Notes: generated from the letters alone by a model not told the origin. A DNA stretch of 64,000 nt from Deinococcus sp. (GCF_025362455.1 NZ_JANYGJ010000095.1:1-64000); one strand, 5' to 3'; positions 47,818 to 56,741 are shown, counted from the stretch's first letter. A program made the numbers and translations.

Positions 47818-49248
47818 TCACGCCAGCCGCTCCACCGGCACCCTCTCCACGAACTCGGCCCAGGCCCGCGCCAGGCGCAGCACGGCTTCTTCGAGCTGCT
47901 CCGGGGGCAGGGTGAAGGGCAGGCGCAAGGTGTTGTCGGGCGCCGCGCCGACGCTCATGGCGGCGCCGGGAAACAGGCGCACCCCGTGGCGCCGGGCCAG
48001 ATGCGTGTAGGCGGTGGCCTGCTCGGTGGGCAGCGTCAGCCACAGGAACTGACCGCCGGACGGGATGGTAAATCGCCAGTTGGGCAGGTGGGTGCTCAGC
48101 AGGCTCGCCAGCCGGTCGCGCTCCGGGCTCAGCGCCGCGCGGCGCTCGCGGCGAATGCTGCCCAGGTCGCGCAGCAGCGCCAGGGCCATCGCCTGACCGG
48201 GCAGCGAGGAGCCGAAGTCGGCCAGGGTCTTGTGCTGGGTGAGCTGGGCGCATAGCGTATGCGGCATCCGCAGCCAGCCGACGCGCAGCCCGGCCCAGAA
48301 AACCTTGCTGAGCGAGCCGACGTTCAGAATCTGGGCGCCGGGCTCGTACTGCGCCAGCCGGGGCGGCAGACCGTCTTCCGAGAAGGTCAGGTCGATCAGG
48401 GAATCGTCCTCGATCAGCGGCAGCCTGTGGTCAGCCACCAGCCGGGCGACGCGCTGGCGGGCACGGGCGGGCATCACCAGGCCGGTGGGATTCTGAAAGC
48501 TGGGCGTCAGGAAAGCCAGCCGGGGGGAGAAACGCAGCGCGGCGGCGAAGACGTCGGGATCCACGCCGCGCTCACCCACCGGCACGCCGCACAGCTCGGC
48601 CCCGGCAGCCCGGAATACGTCGATGGCGCCGAAGTAGGTCGGCGTTTCCATGACCACCACGTCGCCGGGCCGCAGCAGGGCCGTGGCGACCAGCGAGATG
48701 GCCTGCTGGGCGCCGCTGGTGACGATCACCTGCTCGTAAGTGGTCGGCAAACCCTGGGCGCTGTACATCTGCGCCAGGTAAGCGCGCAGCTCCGGCAGGC
48801 CGGGCGGGTGGTACTGGGACTGCGTAAAGGCGTGGGCCGAGGCCGCCTGGAGCCGCTGCTGGTGGGAGGGCGACAGGTACGGCACGGCAATCGTCAGGTC
48901 GATCTCGCCGATCACCCCACCGGCGGAGGGGGGGCTGCGCAGGGTCAGCAGCGTGGCGGTGCGCGGGGCGCTGCGGGCCACCCGGCTGCCGCTGCCGCGC
49001 TGCCGGACGGTCCAGCCCCCGCTGACCAGCTCGTCGTAGGCGGCGACCACCGTGCTGCGGCTGACGCCCAGTTGCGCGGCCAGCGTGCGCTCGGCGGGCA
49101 GGCGTTCCCAGGGAGCGAGGTGACCGCTGCGAATGTGATTCTGGACGGTGCGGGCAAGCTGCCGGTACAGGGCGCCGTTGCCCAAGCGCCAGTCGGCGAG
49201 CAGCGCCGCCCATTTGAGCGGATCGGACGAGGGCTGGACCGGTGCCAT
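47818..49248 (-). CDS. MocR-type regulator (GntR HTH fused to aminotransferase fold)
   Basis: The 476-aa product has an N-terminal GntR winged helix (residues 20-90: NGALYRQLARTVQNHIRSG, GVSRSTVVAAYDELVSGGW) fused to a class-I aminotransferase-like domain. VTSGAQQAISLVA, SFQNPTGLVMP, LIEDDSLIDL and the PLP lysine in NVGSLSKVFWAGLRVGW are visible. MocR proteins sense PLP or amino acids and often control a divergent gene, here a BenE transporter. The ATG at 49248 follows TAAAGT by 7 nt; the much longer frame upstream is antisense to benE and is rejected. Confidence 0.92.
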   Translation of the reverse strand: MAPVQPSSDPLKWAALLADWRLGNGALYRQLARTVQNHIRSGHLAPWERLPAERTLAAQLGVSRSTVVAAYDELVSGGWTVRQRGSGSRVARSAPRTATLLTLRSPPSAGGVIGEIDLTIAVPYLSPSHQQRLQAASAHAFTQSQYHPPGLPELRAYLAQMYSAQGLPTTYEQVIVTSGAQQAISLVATALLRPGDVVVMETPTYFGAIDVFRAAGAELCGVPVGERGVDPDVFAAALRFSPRLAFLTPSFQNPTGLVMPARARQRVARLVADHRLPLIEDDSLIDLTFSEDGLPPRLAQYEPGAQILNVGSLSKVFWAGLRVGWLRMPHTLCAQLTQHKTLADFGSSLPGQAMALALLRDLGSIRRERRAALSPERDRLASLLSTHLPNWRFTIPSGGQFLWLTLPTEQATAYTHLARRHGVRLFPGAAMSVGAAPDNTLRLPFTLPPEQLEEAVLRLARAWAEFVERVPVERLA

Positions 49249-49356
49249 ATAAGCCACTTTAGCAAAGTCGTGCCGGACTGGACCAGTCCACCTGTACACA
49301 GATTGACCCTGGAAAGCAGTCCAGTTCGGGTCCAGACTGAGCCGTATGAGGTCCAC
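49234..49356. promoter_or_regulatory. Cluster of TGGAC/GTCCA sites between mocR and benE
   Basis: CTGGACC at 49234-49240, TGGACCAGTCCA at 49279-49290, GTCCAG at 49319-49324 and 49330-49335 and GTCCAC at 49351-49356. Such mixed direct and inverted repeats fit MocR operator habits. TAAAGT at 49256-49261 (minus) is the mocR -10. Confidence 0.55.
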
Positions 49357-49359
49357 CTC

Positions 49360-50670
49360 TTGACACTCCCGCCCCTCCCACCTTCGGCTGGCCAGCGCCC
49401 GACGTTCTGGCAGGACTCCTCGCCGCAGACGGTCCTCAGCGGCCTGATCGCCATTCTGGTCGGGCTGGCAGGCCCCACCGTGCTGATCTACGCGGCGGCG
49501 AGGGCGGCGGGGTTGCCGCAGGCGGTGGTGCTCTCCTGGGTGGCCGCCGACATGGTGCTGTGCGGCGTGGTCGGTATCCTCCTGAGTCTGCGCACGCGTG
49601 TGCCGATCATCATCACCTGGTCCACGCCGGGGCTGGCTTACCTGGCGACGGCGCTGATCGGCGTACCGTTCCCGGAAGCGGTGGGCGCCTTTATCGTCTC
49701 GAACCTGCTGGTGGTCATGCTGAGCAGTTCTGAGAAGTGGCTCGGCCTGGTGCAGCGCATTCCGGGGCACCTGGCGGCGGCGCTGAACGCGGCCATCTTG
49801 CTGCCGTTCGGCTTTCATCTGGTCACGGGCATGGGCACCCAGCCGCTGCTGGTCGGGATGATGGTGCTGGGCTACTTCGCGCTGCGGAAATTCGCGCCGC
49901 TGTGGGCGGTGACCGGGGCACTCTTCGCGGGTGTGGTCTTCAGCCTGGCCTTGGGCCTGACGCACAGCGCCGCCGTGCCGCTGGGGCTGACGCCCTGGGT
50001 TCTGACCATGCCGGAGTTCTCGCTGAGCAGCGTCGTCAGCATCAGCCTGCCGCTCACCTTGCTGGCCTTCACCGGCCAGTATCTGCCGGGCTTCGCAATC
50101 CTCAAGGTCAACGGCTATCTGCCCCGGCCTGCGCCCATCGTGCGGCTGACCGGGGGCGTGGCGGCCTTCGCGGCGCTGTTCGGCGTGCATAACCTGACGC
50201 TGGCGGCGCTGCTGGCCAACATCGTCAGCGGGCCGGAGGCGCACCCCGACCCGGCGCGGCGCTACGCGGCTGCCGTCTGGGCTGGGGTGTTCTACATCGC
50301 CTTCGGGCTATTCGCGGGCACCTTCCTGGGCCTGCTGGCCCTGCTGCCCGCCGAGGCCGCCGCCGCGCTGGCCGGGCTGGCCCTGCTGGGCGCCATGAGC
50401 AGTTCGCTGCAAACGGCCTTCAGGCCCGCTGGCAGCAACCTGGCCGCCGCCGTGGTCGTGGTGGTGACGCTTTCGGGGGTGAGTTTTCTGCACGTCGGCG
50501 CGGCGTTCTGGGGCATTCTGGCCGGACTGGCGGTCTACGGCGCCGAGGGGGTGAGGCAAGCACCGGTTCCAGCGCTGCGACCAGATGAGGAGGCGCCGGG
50601 CCAGCGTGTCCTGAGCGAGCGCGACAGTCTGAACCTGAGCGAACGCGACAGTCTGAAACAGGGCGGCTGA
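49360..50670 (+). CDS. BenE family benzoate/H+ symporter-like transporter
   Basis: The 436-aa membrane protein has about 12 helices and the BenE family features TVLSGLIAILVGLAGPTVLIYAAARAAGLPQ, IITWSTPGLAYLAT, PGHLAAALNAAILLPFG and FGVHNLTLAALLANIVSGPEAH, each quoted in part. The substrate may be benzoate or another aromatic or hydrophobic acid, given control by a MocR regulator. The start is uncertain: no ATG fits, and TTG at 49360 or TTG at 49303 are candidates. A 24-bp tandem duplication (LSERDSLN) forms the C-terminal tail. Confidence 0.85.
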   Translation: MTLPPLPPSAGQRPTFWQDSSPQTVLSGLIAILVGLAGPTVLIYAAARAAGLPQAVVLSWVAADMVLCGVVGILLSLRTRVPIIITWSTPGLAYLATALIGVPFPEAVGAFIVSNLLVVMLSSSEKWLGLVQRIPGHLAAALNAAILLPFGFHLVTGMGTQPLLVGMMVLGYFALRKFAPLWAVTGALFAGVVFSLALGLTHSAAVPLGLTPWVLTMPEFSLSSVVSISLPLTLLAFTGQYLPGFAILKVNGYLPRPAPIVRLTGGVAAFAALFGVHNLTLAALLANIVSGPEAHPDPARRYAAAVWAGVFYIAFGLFAGTFLGLLALLPAEAAAALAGLALLGAMSSSLQTAFRPAGSNLAAAVVVVVTLSGVSFLHVGAAFWGILAGLAVYGAEGVRQAPVPALRPDEEAPGQRVLSERDSLNLSERDSLKQGG

Positions 50671-50760
50671 GGCGAGTGTCGGCGCTCGCAACGATTCCGG
50701 TCACTCCGCGAGGTATTCAGACATGATGAGGGTTCTCTCCGCCAAAAATTTCAGTGGACA

Positions 50761-50786
50761 TAATCTACCGACCGCTCGGTAGATTA
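50761..50786. promoter_or_regulatory. Perfect palindromic TetR operator
   Basis: TAATCTACCGA and TCGGTAGATTA flank a 4-bp centre (CCGC), a perfect 11+11 inverted repeat. It lies about 40 bp upstream of the tetR -10, in the position expected for autorepression or a divergent target. Confidence 0.8.
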
Positions 50787-50823
50787 CGACGTGACCGGCT
50801 TCAGAGGGCTCACAGTGGGCGTC

Positions 50824-50829
50824 TATACT
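50824..50829 (+). promoter_or_regulatory. Leaderless -10 element of tetR
   Basis: TATACT lies 8 nt before the ATG at 50838. Confidence 0.6.
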
Positions 50830-50837
50830 CAGGCCGA

Positions 50838-51473
50838 ATGGGAATCGCGGACATGACCGGAACGGAACCTGCTTTCAGGCGCGGCGCCGGGCGTCCCTTG
50901 AGGCAGGGAGGTGAGCAGGCTACCGCCGGGCGAGCCCTCGACATGGCCGAGGTGCTGCTGGAATCGCACGGCTACGTGGCGGCCTCGATGAGCGACGTGG
51001 CCAAGGGCGTGGGTATTAGCAAGGCCAGCCTCTACCACCACTTTCCCACCAAGGAGGCGCTGTTCTTGGGCGTGGCCGAGCGGATGATCGAGCGCGACGC
51101 GGCGGGCATGGCCCAGGCCATCGCCTCGGCGCCGACGGCCACCGGGCAGCTTGAGGCGCTGGCCGACTGGATGTTCTCGCAGCGGCGCCACACCGAGCGG
51201 ATGCTGCGCGACACCCTGCGCTTTCTGGCCCCGGAGCACGCCGGACGCATCGGGCAGATTTTTCTGAGCCGGATGTACGCCCCGGTGGAAGCGGTCATGA
51301 GCGCGGGCATCGAACGCGGGGAATTTGCGCCGCACGCACCGGGTTTCAGCGCCTGGGCCTTCATGGGCCTGCTCTCCGAGTTCGCCGAGAGCCCGGTGCA
51401 GGTGGGCCGCCCCGACCTGGCGAGCGCCCTGGTCCGGCTGCTGGTGCAGGGACTGGGGCCACGTACAGCTTGA
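50838..51473 (+). CDS. TetR/AcrR family transcriptional regulator
   Basis: The 211-aa product has the TetR helix-turn-helix near residues 25-75 (ALDMAEVLLESHGYVAASMSDVAKG and GISKASLYHHFPTKEALF, quoted in part). A helical ligand domain follows with WMFSQRRHTERMLRD and a C-terminal dimer region. The ligand is unknown. A perfect palindrome upstream is its likely operator. It is monocistronic; the nearest neighbours are BenE upstream on the same strand and the 79-aa gene downstream, so the regulated gene may be itself or benE. Confidence 0.9.
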   Translation: MGIADMTGTEPAFRRGAGRPLRQGGEQATAGRALDMAEVLLESHGYVAASMSDVAKGVGISKASLYHHFPTKEALFLGVAERMIERDAAGMAQAIASAPTATGQLEALADWMFSQRRHTERMLRDTLRFLAPEHAGRIGQIFLSRMYAPVEAVMSAGIERGEFAPHAPGFSAWAFMGLLSEFAESPVQVGRPDLASALVRLLVQGLGPRTA

Positions 51474-51554
51474 ACACGAGTAGTATGAAGGCTGGGTAGA
51501 GGTTGAAGGGGCGCCGAATAAAGGCGTTCGGGACAGCCGGGCGACGCGGGTTTC

Positions 51555-51560
51555 TAGACT
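51555..51560 (+). promoter_or_regulatory. Leaderless -10 element of the 79-aa gene
   Basis: TAGACT lies 6 nt before the ATG at 51567. Confidence 0.6.
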
Positions 51561-51566
51561 TGACCC

Positions 51567-51806
51567 ATGACCCGAAATGACAGTGCCAAGAGCGACCAGC
51601 CCGCCGAGCAGCCCGAAATGACCGCCGACACCGAGCAGTTGTCGAGCAGCGAGGCCGCCAAGATGCATTCCGTCGCTGGCCGGGGCGCCAAGGGGGAGCA
51701 GGGCACCGATCCCAGCGACGCATCGGTGGACGAGAACGTCAGCGTCGGGGGAAATTCGGTGTCGAAGAGTTCGAGTCTGGGCTTGGATATGAAGCTGCAC
51801 GACTGA
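51567..51806 (+). CDS. Hydrophilic Ser-rich protein of unknown function, 79 aa
   Basis: The 79-aa product is low-complexity, polar and probably disordered, rich in Ser, Asp, Glu and Lys (TEQLSSSEAAKMHSVAGRGA, ENVSVGGNSVSKSSSLGLD). It has no Cys, no Trp and no membrane segment. I do not know a family. The leaderless TAGACT promoter 6 nt before the ATG supports it as a real gene. The composition recalls hydrophilic stress-protection proteins, which is inference only. Confidence 0.72.
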   Translation: MTRNDSAKSDQPAEQPEMTADTEQLSSSEAAKMHSVAGRGAKGEQGTDPSDASVDENVSVGGNSVSKSSSLGLDMKLHD

Positions 51807-51911
51807 CCCAAACTGCGTGAGGTTTTGGCCGTCGAGAGCTGGTGGCCGTAGCTTCGGGGGCGGCGTCTCAGCTTTCTTGCCCCCCTTCACGTAGGCTCAA
51901 ATCGCTCTTCG

Positions 51912-53783
51912 TCACATCGCGCTCGGCACCTCGATGCCGATCAGATCGAGCGTCTGGACGAAGGCGCGTTGCAGACGACCCACCAGCGCCAACCTCGCTT
52001 CACGCAGGCCGGGGGCGCTGGCAAGAACGTTGGTGGCGGGCCTGCCTTCCGGCGTCTTGGCGTTGTACCAGCCGTTGAAGGCGCTGGCCAGATCGAGCGA
52101 GTACTGGGCGACCACATGCGGGCTGTGGATCCGCACCGAGGCGGCGACGGCTTCGGGAAAACGGGCGACGGCTTTGGCCAGCGTCAGATCGAGTTCGGTG
52201 ACCTGCGACCAGTCGGCGCCGCTGCCGTCTGTGGCGTACCCGGCCTCGGCGGCTTTCTTGAGAATGTTGCCCGCCCGCACCGCCGCGTACTGGACATACG
52301 GCGCGGTGTCGCCGGTCAGGGCCAGCGCCTGGTCCCAGCGAAAGTCGATCTGGCGGGTCGGCTCGGCCTTGAGCATGGCGAAGCGCACCGCCCCCACCGC
52401 GATCCGGCGCACGATCTCGCGGCCCTCCTCGGTGCCGATGATGTCCGGCTTGAGGCTGTTCATCAGCTCGGTGACCAGCGTCTGCGCTTCGTCCAGCACG
52501 GCGTCGGCGCTGACCCCGATGCCCTTGCGCCCGGAGATGGTCTGGCCCTCGTAGGTGACGAAGGCGTAGGAGAGGTGGATGCTGCGGGCCTCCTCGGCGG
52601 GGTGCCCTGCCACGCCCAGGCTGGCCCTCACGACCTTCTGGGGGTGCTCCTGGCGCGAGTCGATCACGTTGATAACTTCTGCGGCGTGACCGAAGCGCCG
52701 CTCGGTGTCGGGTTGGCCGTCGGGGGCCGAGGTCCAGACTTCGTGTCCGCCAGGGTCGGTCTGGAAGGGCCTGAATTTCATGCCCTCCAGCAGCCCGAAC
52801 TTCCAGAACTGGTAGCCGATGTCCTTGGCGGTGTACATGGCCGTGCCCCCGGTCCGCATCAGCACGACGTTGTTCTCTTCCAGGTTGGGCATGAAGGAGG
52901 AGACGTCCATCACCAAGGCCCCGGCGAATTTGCCCTCGGTGGGGCGGGCGGTGAACGGGCTGGCCTCCAGGATGGTCATGGCCTGACTCAGCAGGCCGCC
53001 GCCCACCACGTCGGATTCCCAGTTGAGCAGGTCGTAGCGGGCGCCCAGACGAAAACAGGTGTCCAGGTGGGCCTTGACGATCTGCTCGACCTCGCCTCTG
53101 AGTTCCCCGGCCTCAAGGCGGTGGAGCATGGCGGAGATGCCCTCTTCCAGACCTGGTTTTGCGGGGTCGGCGTTGAGGCGCACGTAGCCCTCGCCCATGA
53201 ACTGATCGTACTTCACCGCGCCGTCCCAGACGAGGTTATAGTGCCGCACGGCGAACAGCGACTCGGCGGCCTGGCGCCCGGTGTCGTCGATGTAGTTGTG
53301 GATCTCGACCTGATGCCCGGCGGCGCGGAAGATGCGGCCCATGCTGTCGCCCAGCACGACGTTGCGGACGTGCCCGACGTGCAGTTCCTTGTTGGGGTTG
53401 ACCGAGGTGTGCTCGATGACGACCTTGCCGCCAGTCGTCTCGGTTTCGGCTTGCTGCGGCGTGGCCGGGTCGCTCACCACGCCCTGCACGAAGGCGGGCG
53501 CGTCCACGAAGAAGTTCAGGAAGGGGCCTGCCGTCTGGGCGCGGGCGACGCCGCGCGGGAGGACGACGGTCTGGGCCAGGGTACTGGCGAGTTGCGCTGG
53601 ATTCTGGCCCAGCGCCTTGGCCAGCGCGAAGGCGGCGGGCGTGCCGTAGTCGCCGGGCTTGTTCGGGGGCGTCTCCTGAATGACCACTTCGGGAAGTGGA
53701 GTATGGGGCGCGGCTCCTGCATTGGGTACGAGGGCGGCGGCGGCCTGCTCCACGGCGAGTTTGAGTTGGGCCTTGAGATCCAT
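51912..53783 (-). CDS. argS: Arginyl-tRNA synthetase
   Basis: The 623-aa class I synthetase has the N-terminal Add1-type domain (residues 1-105), the HIGH motif in NPNKELHVGHVRNVVLGD (about 137), MRTGGTAMYTAKDIGYQ and a KMSKS-equivalent region SGRKGIGVSADAVL. The C-terminal DALR anticodon domain has QYSLDLASAFNGWYN in place of a typical Q/Y motif. The ATG follows TAAACT (53792-53797) by 8 nt. It is monocistronic. Confidence 0.95.
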   Translation of the reverse strand: MDLKAQLKLAVEQAAAALVPNAGAAPHTPLPEVVIQETPPNKPGDYGTPAAFALAKALGQNPAQLASTLAQTVVLPRGVARAQTAGPFLNFFVDAPAFVQGVVSDPATPQQAETETTGGKVVIEHTSVNPNKELHVGHVRNVVLGDSMGRIFRAAGHQVEIHNYIDDTGRQAAESLFAVRHYNLVWDGAVKYDQFMGEGYVRLNADPAKPGLEEGISAMLHRLEAGELRGEVEQIVKAHLDTCFRLGARYDLLNWESDVVGGGLLSQAMTILEASPFTARPTEGKFAGALVMDVSSFMPNLEENNVVLMRTGGTAMYTAKDIGYQFWKFGLLEGMKFRPFQTDPGGHEVWTSAPDGQPDTERRFGHAAEVINVIDSRQEHPQKVVRASLGVAGHPAEEARSIHLSYAFVTYEGQTISGRKGIGVSADAVLDEAQTLVTELMNSLKPDIIGTEEGREIVRRIAVGAVRFAMLKAEPTRQIDFRWDQALALTGDTAPYVQYAAVRAGNILKKAAEAGYATDGSGADWSQVTELDLTLAKAVARFPEAVAASVRIHSPHVVAQYSLDLASAFNGWYNAKTPEGRPATNVLASAPGLREARLALVGRLQRAFVQTLDLIGIEVPSAM

Positions 53784-53791
53784 AGGTGGGG

Positions 53792-53797
53792 AGTTTA
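53792..53797 (-). promoter_or_regulatory. Leaderless -10 element of argS
   Basis: TAAACT on the minus strand, 8 nt before the ATG at 53783. Confidence 0.6.
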
Positions 53798-53986
53798 TCA
53801 GGACTGGCGGGATACCGGGCCGTGAGCGTCCGCAGCTCCGGTTTCCTCAGCGACCTCGCCAGCAACGCCTCCGAGCAGGCTTGCCAGCGCCGCGCGGCAC
53901 GCGCCACATCCGGAGTCTATCCAGCCAGTCCGGCGGCTGACTCCGGCCTCACCGCGCCGGGTCATTCTTCCGTCGGTGGCCTGGGG

Positions 53987-53992
53987 TAGACT
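53987..53992 (+). promoter_or_regulatory. Probable -10 of the ParB-like gene, with a leader
   Basis: TAGACT here would start transcription near 53999, giving a leader of about 100 nt that contains a 16-bp tandem repeat (about 54023-54080, unit TGGACCGCCCCGTTAC in four variants). Confidence 0.5.
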
Positions 53993-54097
53993 GGAGGGCA
54001 AGGCGACCCTCTCCCTCACCGCCCCGTCGCTGGACCGCCCCGTTACTGGACCCCCCCGTTATTGGACCGCCCCGTCACTGGTCGCCGCAGGAGTTGT

Positions 54098-55024
54098 ATG
54101 TGCGCCTATGTCCAAACCACCAATCAGGCCAGAGGCGAGGTCGAGCGTGCCCGGCTGCTGGCCGATGTCCACGATTTCCTCAGCGTGCTGCGCGGCATGG
54201 ACAACCAGCTCACGCCCTTTGACTGGGTGCGTCACCTCTCGCCCGAAGGCGAATTTCAGCGCGGCTTGCAGTCGATTCCGGTCGACCACATCATCGGCTC
54301 GGTGGACCGGTACAAGGAATTCGACCGCTACTACCTGCCCAAAGAGTCTCACCTCGATGACCGCTGGGTGGGGGTACGCGCCGCCCAGCTCGAAGGCAAG
54401 GAGCTGCCGCCCATCGAGGTCTACAAGGTCGGCGAGCTGTATTTCGTCAAGGACGGCAACCACCGGGTCAGCGTGGCGCGGCGGCTGGGCCAGTTCTACA
54501 TCGACGCCTACGTCATCGAGTTGCAGGTGACCGTAGCGCCGGAAGCGGGCGACACCCTCAAAGACATGATTATCAAAGGCGAGTACGCCCAGTTTCTGCG
54601 CTCGACCAGCCTCAGCGAGGTCTCACCGGGCCACCGCGAAATCATGTTCTCCAAGCCGGGACGCTACGCCAAGCTGATCGAGCACATCAACGCCCGGCGC
54701 TACTACCTCGATCTCAAGCCGGGCCGGGAGCGGCCTGTCACCTGGGAAGAGGCCGCCGAGAGCTGGTACCGGCGCCTGTATTCGCGCATCGTGGACAGCA
54801 TCGAGGCCCACGACGTGATGCACCGTTTTCCGGGCCGCACCGAGGCCGACCTGTACCTGTGGGTGATGGATCACCGCTACTTCCTGAGCCAGAAATACGG
54901 GCACGACGTGGGCAGCGAGATGGCGACGCTGGATTTCAGCAAGAAGTACGCTCCCAGGCTGCACAAGCGTATCGGTCAGCGCATGCGCCTGGCCTGGAAG
55001 GGCAAGCCGAAAGCCACGTTTTGA
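54098..55024 (+). CDS. Conserved protein with a ParB/Srx-like DGNHR segment
   Basis: The 308-aa soluble protein has, near residue 110, ELPPIEVYKVGELYFVKDGNHRVSVARRLGQ (quoted in part: FVKDGNHRVSVARRLG), the hallmark of ParB/sulfiredoxin-like folds. The C-terminal half is helical and basic, with many aromatic pairs (WYRRLYSRIVDS, WVMDHRYFLSQKYG). I cannot assign a specific function; a nucleotide- or DNA-related role is plausible. The ATG at 54098 has AGGAG 4-5 nt upstream. The next gene starts 52 bp later. Confidence 0.8.
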   Translation: MCAYVQTTNQARGEVERARLLADVHDFLSVLRGMDNQLTPFDWVRHLSPEGEFQRGLQSIPVDHIIGSVDRYKEFDRYYLPKESHLDDRWVGVRAAQLEGKELPPIEVYKVGELYFVKDGNHRVSVARRLGQFYIDAYVIELQVTVAPEAGDTLKDMIIKGEYAQFLRSTSLSEVSPGHREIMFSKPGRYAKLIEHINARRYYLDLKPGRERPVTWEEAAESWYRRLYSRIVDSIEAHDVMHRFPGRTEADLYLWVMDHRYFLSQKYGHDVGSEMATLDFSKKYAPRLHKRIGQRMRLAWKGKPKATF

Positions 55025-55076
55025 AGCAGGGGTGGTTGGGGCGGGCCAGCGGCGGCGTTTCACGTGAGCTGGACGG

Positions 55077-56255
55077 GTGAGTTCCGTCGCCGTGCGCGTC
55101 GCCGTATATCATCCTGGGCAGCGCCGCTTCGCCTGGCGAGAGATGGTGCTGGGCGACATTCACCGCGCCCCCTGGCAACTTAGCGCCGCGCTGGGCCTGA
55201 ACGCCGACTTGCTGCATGACGGCGGGCTGATGTTCGGCGCCCGGAATGCACTGTTGAGCTTCGAGGCCCGCTCGAAGGCGCTGCCGCCCGGCTGGATGTG
55301 GACGAATGAGCCGCCACTACCGCTTCCGGACGCCCGGCCCTGGCAACGGCCCGGCTGGTTCGCGGGCGCCTGGGCGCGGTTGGGAGCACATTCGGCGACG
55401 GGTTCGGCCCGGCTCATCAGCACCTCCGACCTCGGCGCGGTGCTGAGCGTGGGCGAGGAGGCAGCGCAGGTGTTTCTGAAAGTCGGCGCCGGGCGCGAGG
55501 CAGCCGTCACGGCGGCGCTGTGGGCCACGCAACCGAGATGGCTTCCAGCCGTGTTGAGCACCGACCTGGAGCGCGGCGAGATCATCACTCGCAGCGGTGG
55601 GCAGACGCTGGAGAAGGTGGGCGAGTGGCGGGCCTGGACCGGGGCGGCGGCGTTGCTGGCGAAGTATCACCGCTCGGCGGGCGTGCCGGACGCGGCGCAT
55701 CACCGCTTTGCAGACCTGCCGGAGCGGGGCGAGGCGCTGCTGCGCGATGAGGCGGCCTTGAGCGGCTGGGGGCTGAGTGACGCCAATATCAAAGAGCTGG
55801 CCGCCGCCCTGCCGGAGTTGAGGCGGCAACACCGGCTGGTAAGCGCCCTGGGACTCCCAGACGGCCCGGTCCACGGCGACAGCCACGGGATGAACGCCTT
55901 GTGGGACGGTCAACAGGCCCGCTGGTTCGACTGGAGTGAAGCGGGCGTGGCGCATCCATTCACCGATATCGGCTGGCTGTTCTCCCATTCGGCAGACCGG
56001 ACCTGGCCGATTTCGGCGGCGGTGCCCGACCTCCGCGCCCGCCTGGCCGACGTGTATCTCAGCACTCTGGGGATTCCCGGCGCCCACACCGAACTGGACA
56101 GCGCCGAGACGCTGGCACTGTGGCACCGGGCGGTGGTCTACGACGCCCGTTTCCGGGCCTGGCCGGAGCCGAGGCCAATGTACGTCCGCTTTTACCTCCG
56201 GTGGCTGCTGGGTTCGCTGCGGTCACGTCCGGGCGGGATACCATCAGCGCCATGA
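55077..56255 (+). CDS. APH-fold phosphotransferase family protein
   Basis: The 392-aa product has a C-terminal aminoglycoside-phosphotransferase-like kinase domain. The catalytic loop is PVHGDSHGMNALW (H-G-D-x4-N, about residue 266) and the metal Asp is in WFDWSEAGVAHPFTDIGWLF. The N-lobe Lys is probably in AAQVFLKVGAG. About 130 N-terminal residues before the kinase are unassigned. The substrate is unknown; this fold covers choline, homoserine and small-molecule kinases and does not by itself mean drug resistance. The start is GTG. Its stop overlaps the start of the next membrane-protein gene. Confidence 0.82.
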   Translation: MSSVAVRVAVYHPGQRRFAWREMVLGDIHRAPWQLSAALGLNADLLHDGGLMFGARNALLSFEARSKALPPGWMWTNEPPLPLPDARPWQRPGWFAGAWARLGAHSATGSARLISTSDLGAVLSVGEEAAQVFLKVGAGREAAVTAALWATQPRWLPAVLSTDLERGEIITRSGGQTLEKVGEWRAWTGAAALLAKYHRSAGVPDAAHHRFADLPERGEALLRDEAALSGWGLSDANIKELAAALPELRRQHRLVSALGLPDGPVHGDSHGMNALWDGQQARWFDWSEAGVAHPFTDIGWLFSHSADRTWPISAAVPDLRARLADVYLSTLGIPGAHTELDSAETLALWHRAVVYDARFRAWPEPRPMYVRFYLRWLLGSLRSRPGGIPSAP

Positions 56256-56698
56256 CCTCCCTGTATCTGCTCATCACGGCGCTGATGGCGCTGGCGTTGC
56301 TGGGGCTGCTGCTGCGGCCCGGCTCGGTGCGTCCATTGACGCTGTGGCTGTTCGCGGCGCTGCTGCCGGTGCTGGTCGCCGTCACGGCGGCGCTGCTGAG
56401 TCAGCAAAGCGCCCAGGCGGCGCTGGTGGGCTTCGATCCGCAAGTCAGGAACCGGGGGCTGGGCTGGCGTGATGCGGCGGGCGCCGAGAACACCGCCACC
56501 GTGGCGCTGGGTGGCCTGGACGCCGCCTGCGTGGTGCGGGCCAGCGCACGCGGCGGCACCTACCGCCTGAGCAGCTCGACGCTGTTCGTGCCCCGTGACG
56601 TGCAGCTCATCGGCCCCTGGCCCTCCAGTGCCGAGGCCGAGGCGCTGATGGTCAGCGGCCAGCAGGGCTGCCGGAGACTCAGCGGCAAAGAGAACTGA
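56252..56698 (+). CDS. Membrane protein of unknown function
   Basis: The 148-aa product has two N-terminal membrane helices (residues 2-20 and 28-46) and a C-terminal domain outside the membrane with two Cys (AACVV, QQGCRRL) that could pair. I do not recognise a family. The ATG overlaps the stop of the APH gene (ATGA), but a TACCAT box 7 nt upstream also gives it a leaderless promoter of its own. Confidence 0.72.
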   Translation: MTSLYLLITALMALALLGLLLRPGSVRPLTLWLFAALLPVLVAVTAALLSQQSAQAALVGFDPQVRNRGLGWRDAAGAENTATVALGGLDAACVVRASARGGTYRLSSSTLFVPRDVQLIGPWPSSAEAEALMVSGQQGCRRLSGKEN

Positions 56699-56741
56699 GC
56701 GGCAGGGAGAACTGAGTGGCAGGGAGAACTGAGCGTCAAAC
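56697..56741. repeat. Tandem duplication of a gene end
   Basis: The unit GGCAGGGAGAACTGAGC (17 bp) is repeated about 2.5 times, starting at the stop of the preceding gene, so the stop codon context itself is duplicated. Confidence 0.8.

Noticed and set aside
48259..49359. Long plus-strand extension of the benE frame
   Set aside because: It runs antisense through the MocR coding sequence; the transporter fold begins only after about 49400.
49249..50244. Long minus-strand extension of the mocR frame
   Set aside because: It is antisense to benE; the GntR domain begins right at 49248 behind a leaderless promoter.
53786..53989. 67-codon frame between argS and the ParB-like gene
   Set aside because: No start signal, no similarity, and it ends at the -10 of the next gene.
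55077..56255. Aminoglycoside resistance gene
   Set aside because: Only the kinase fold is shared; the N-terminal 130 residues and the context give no hint of drug modification.
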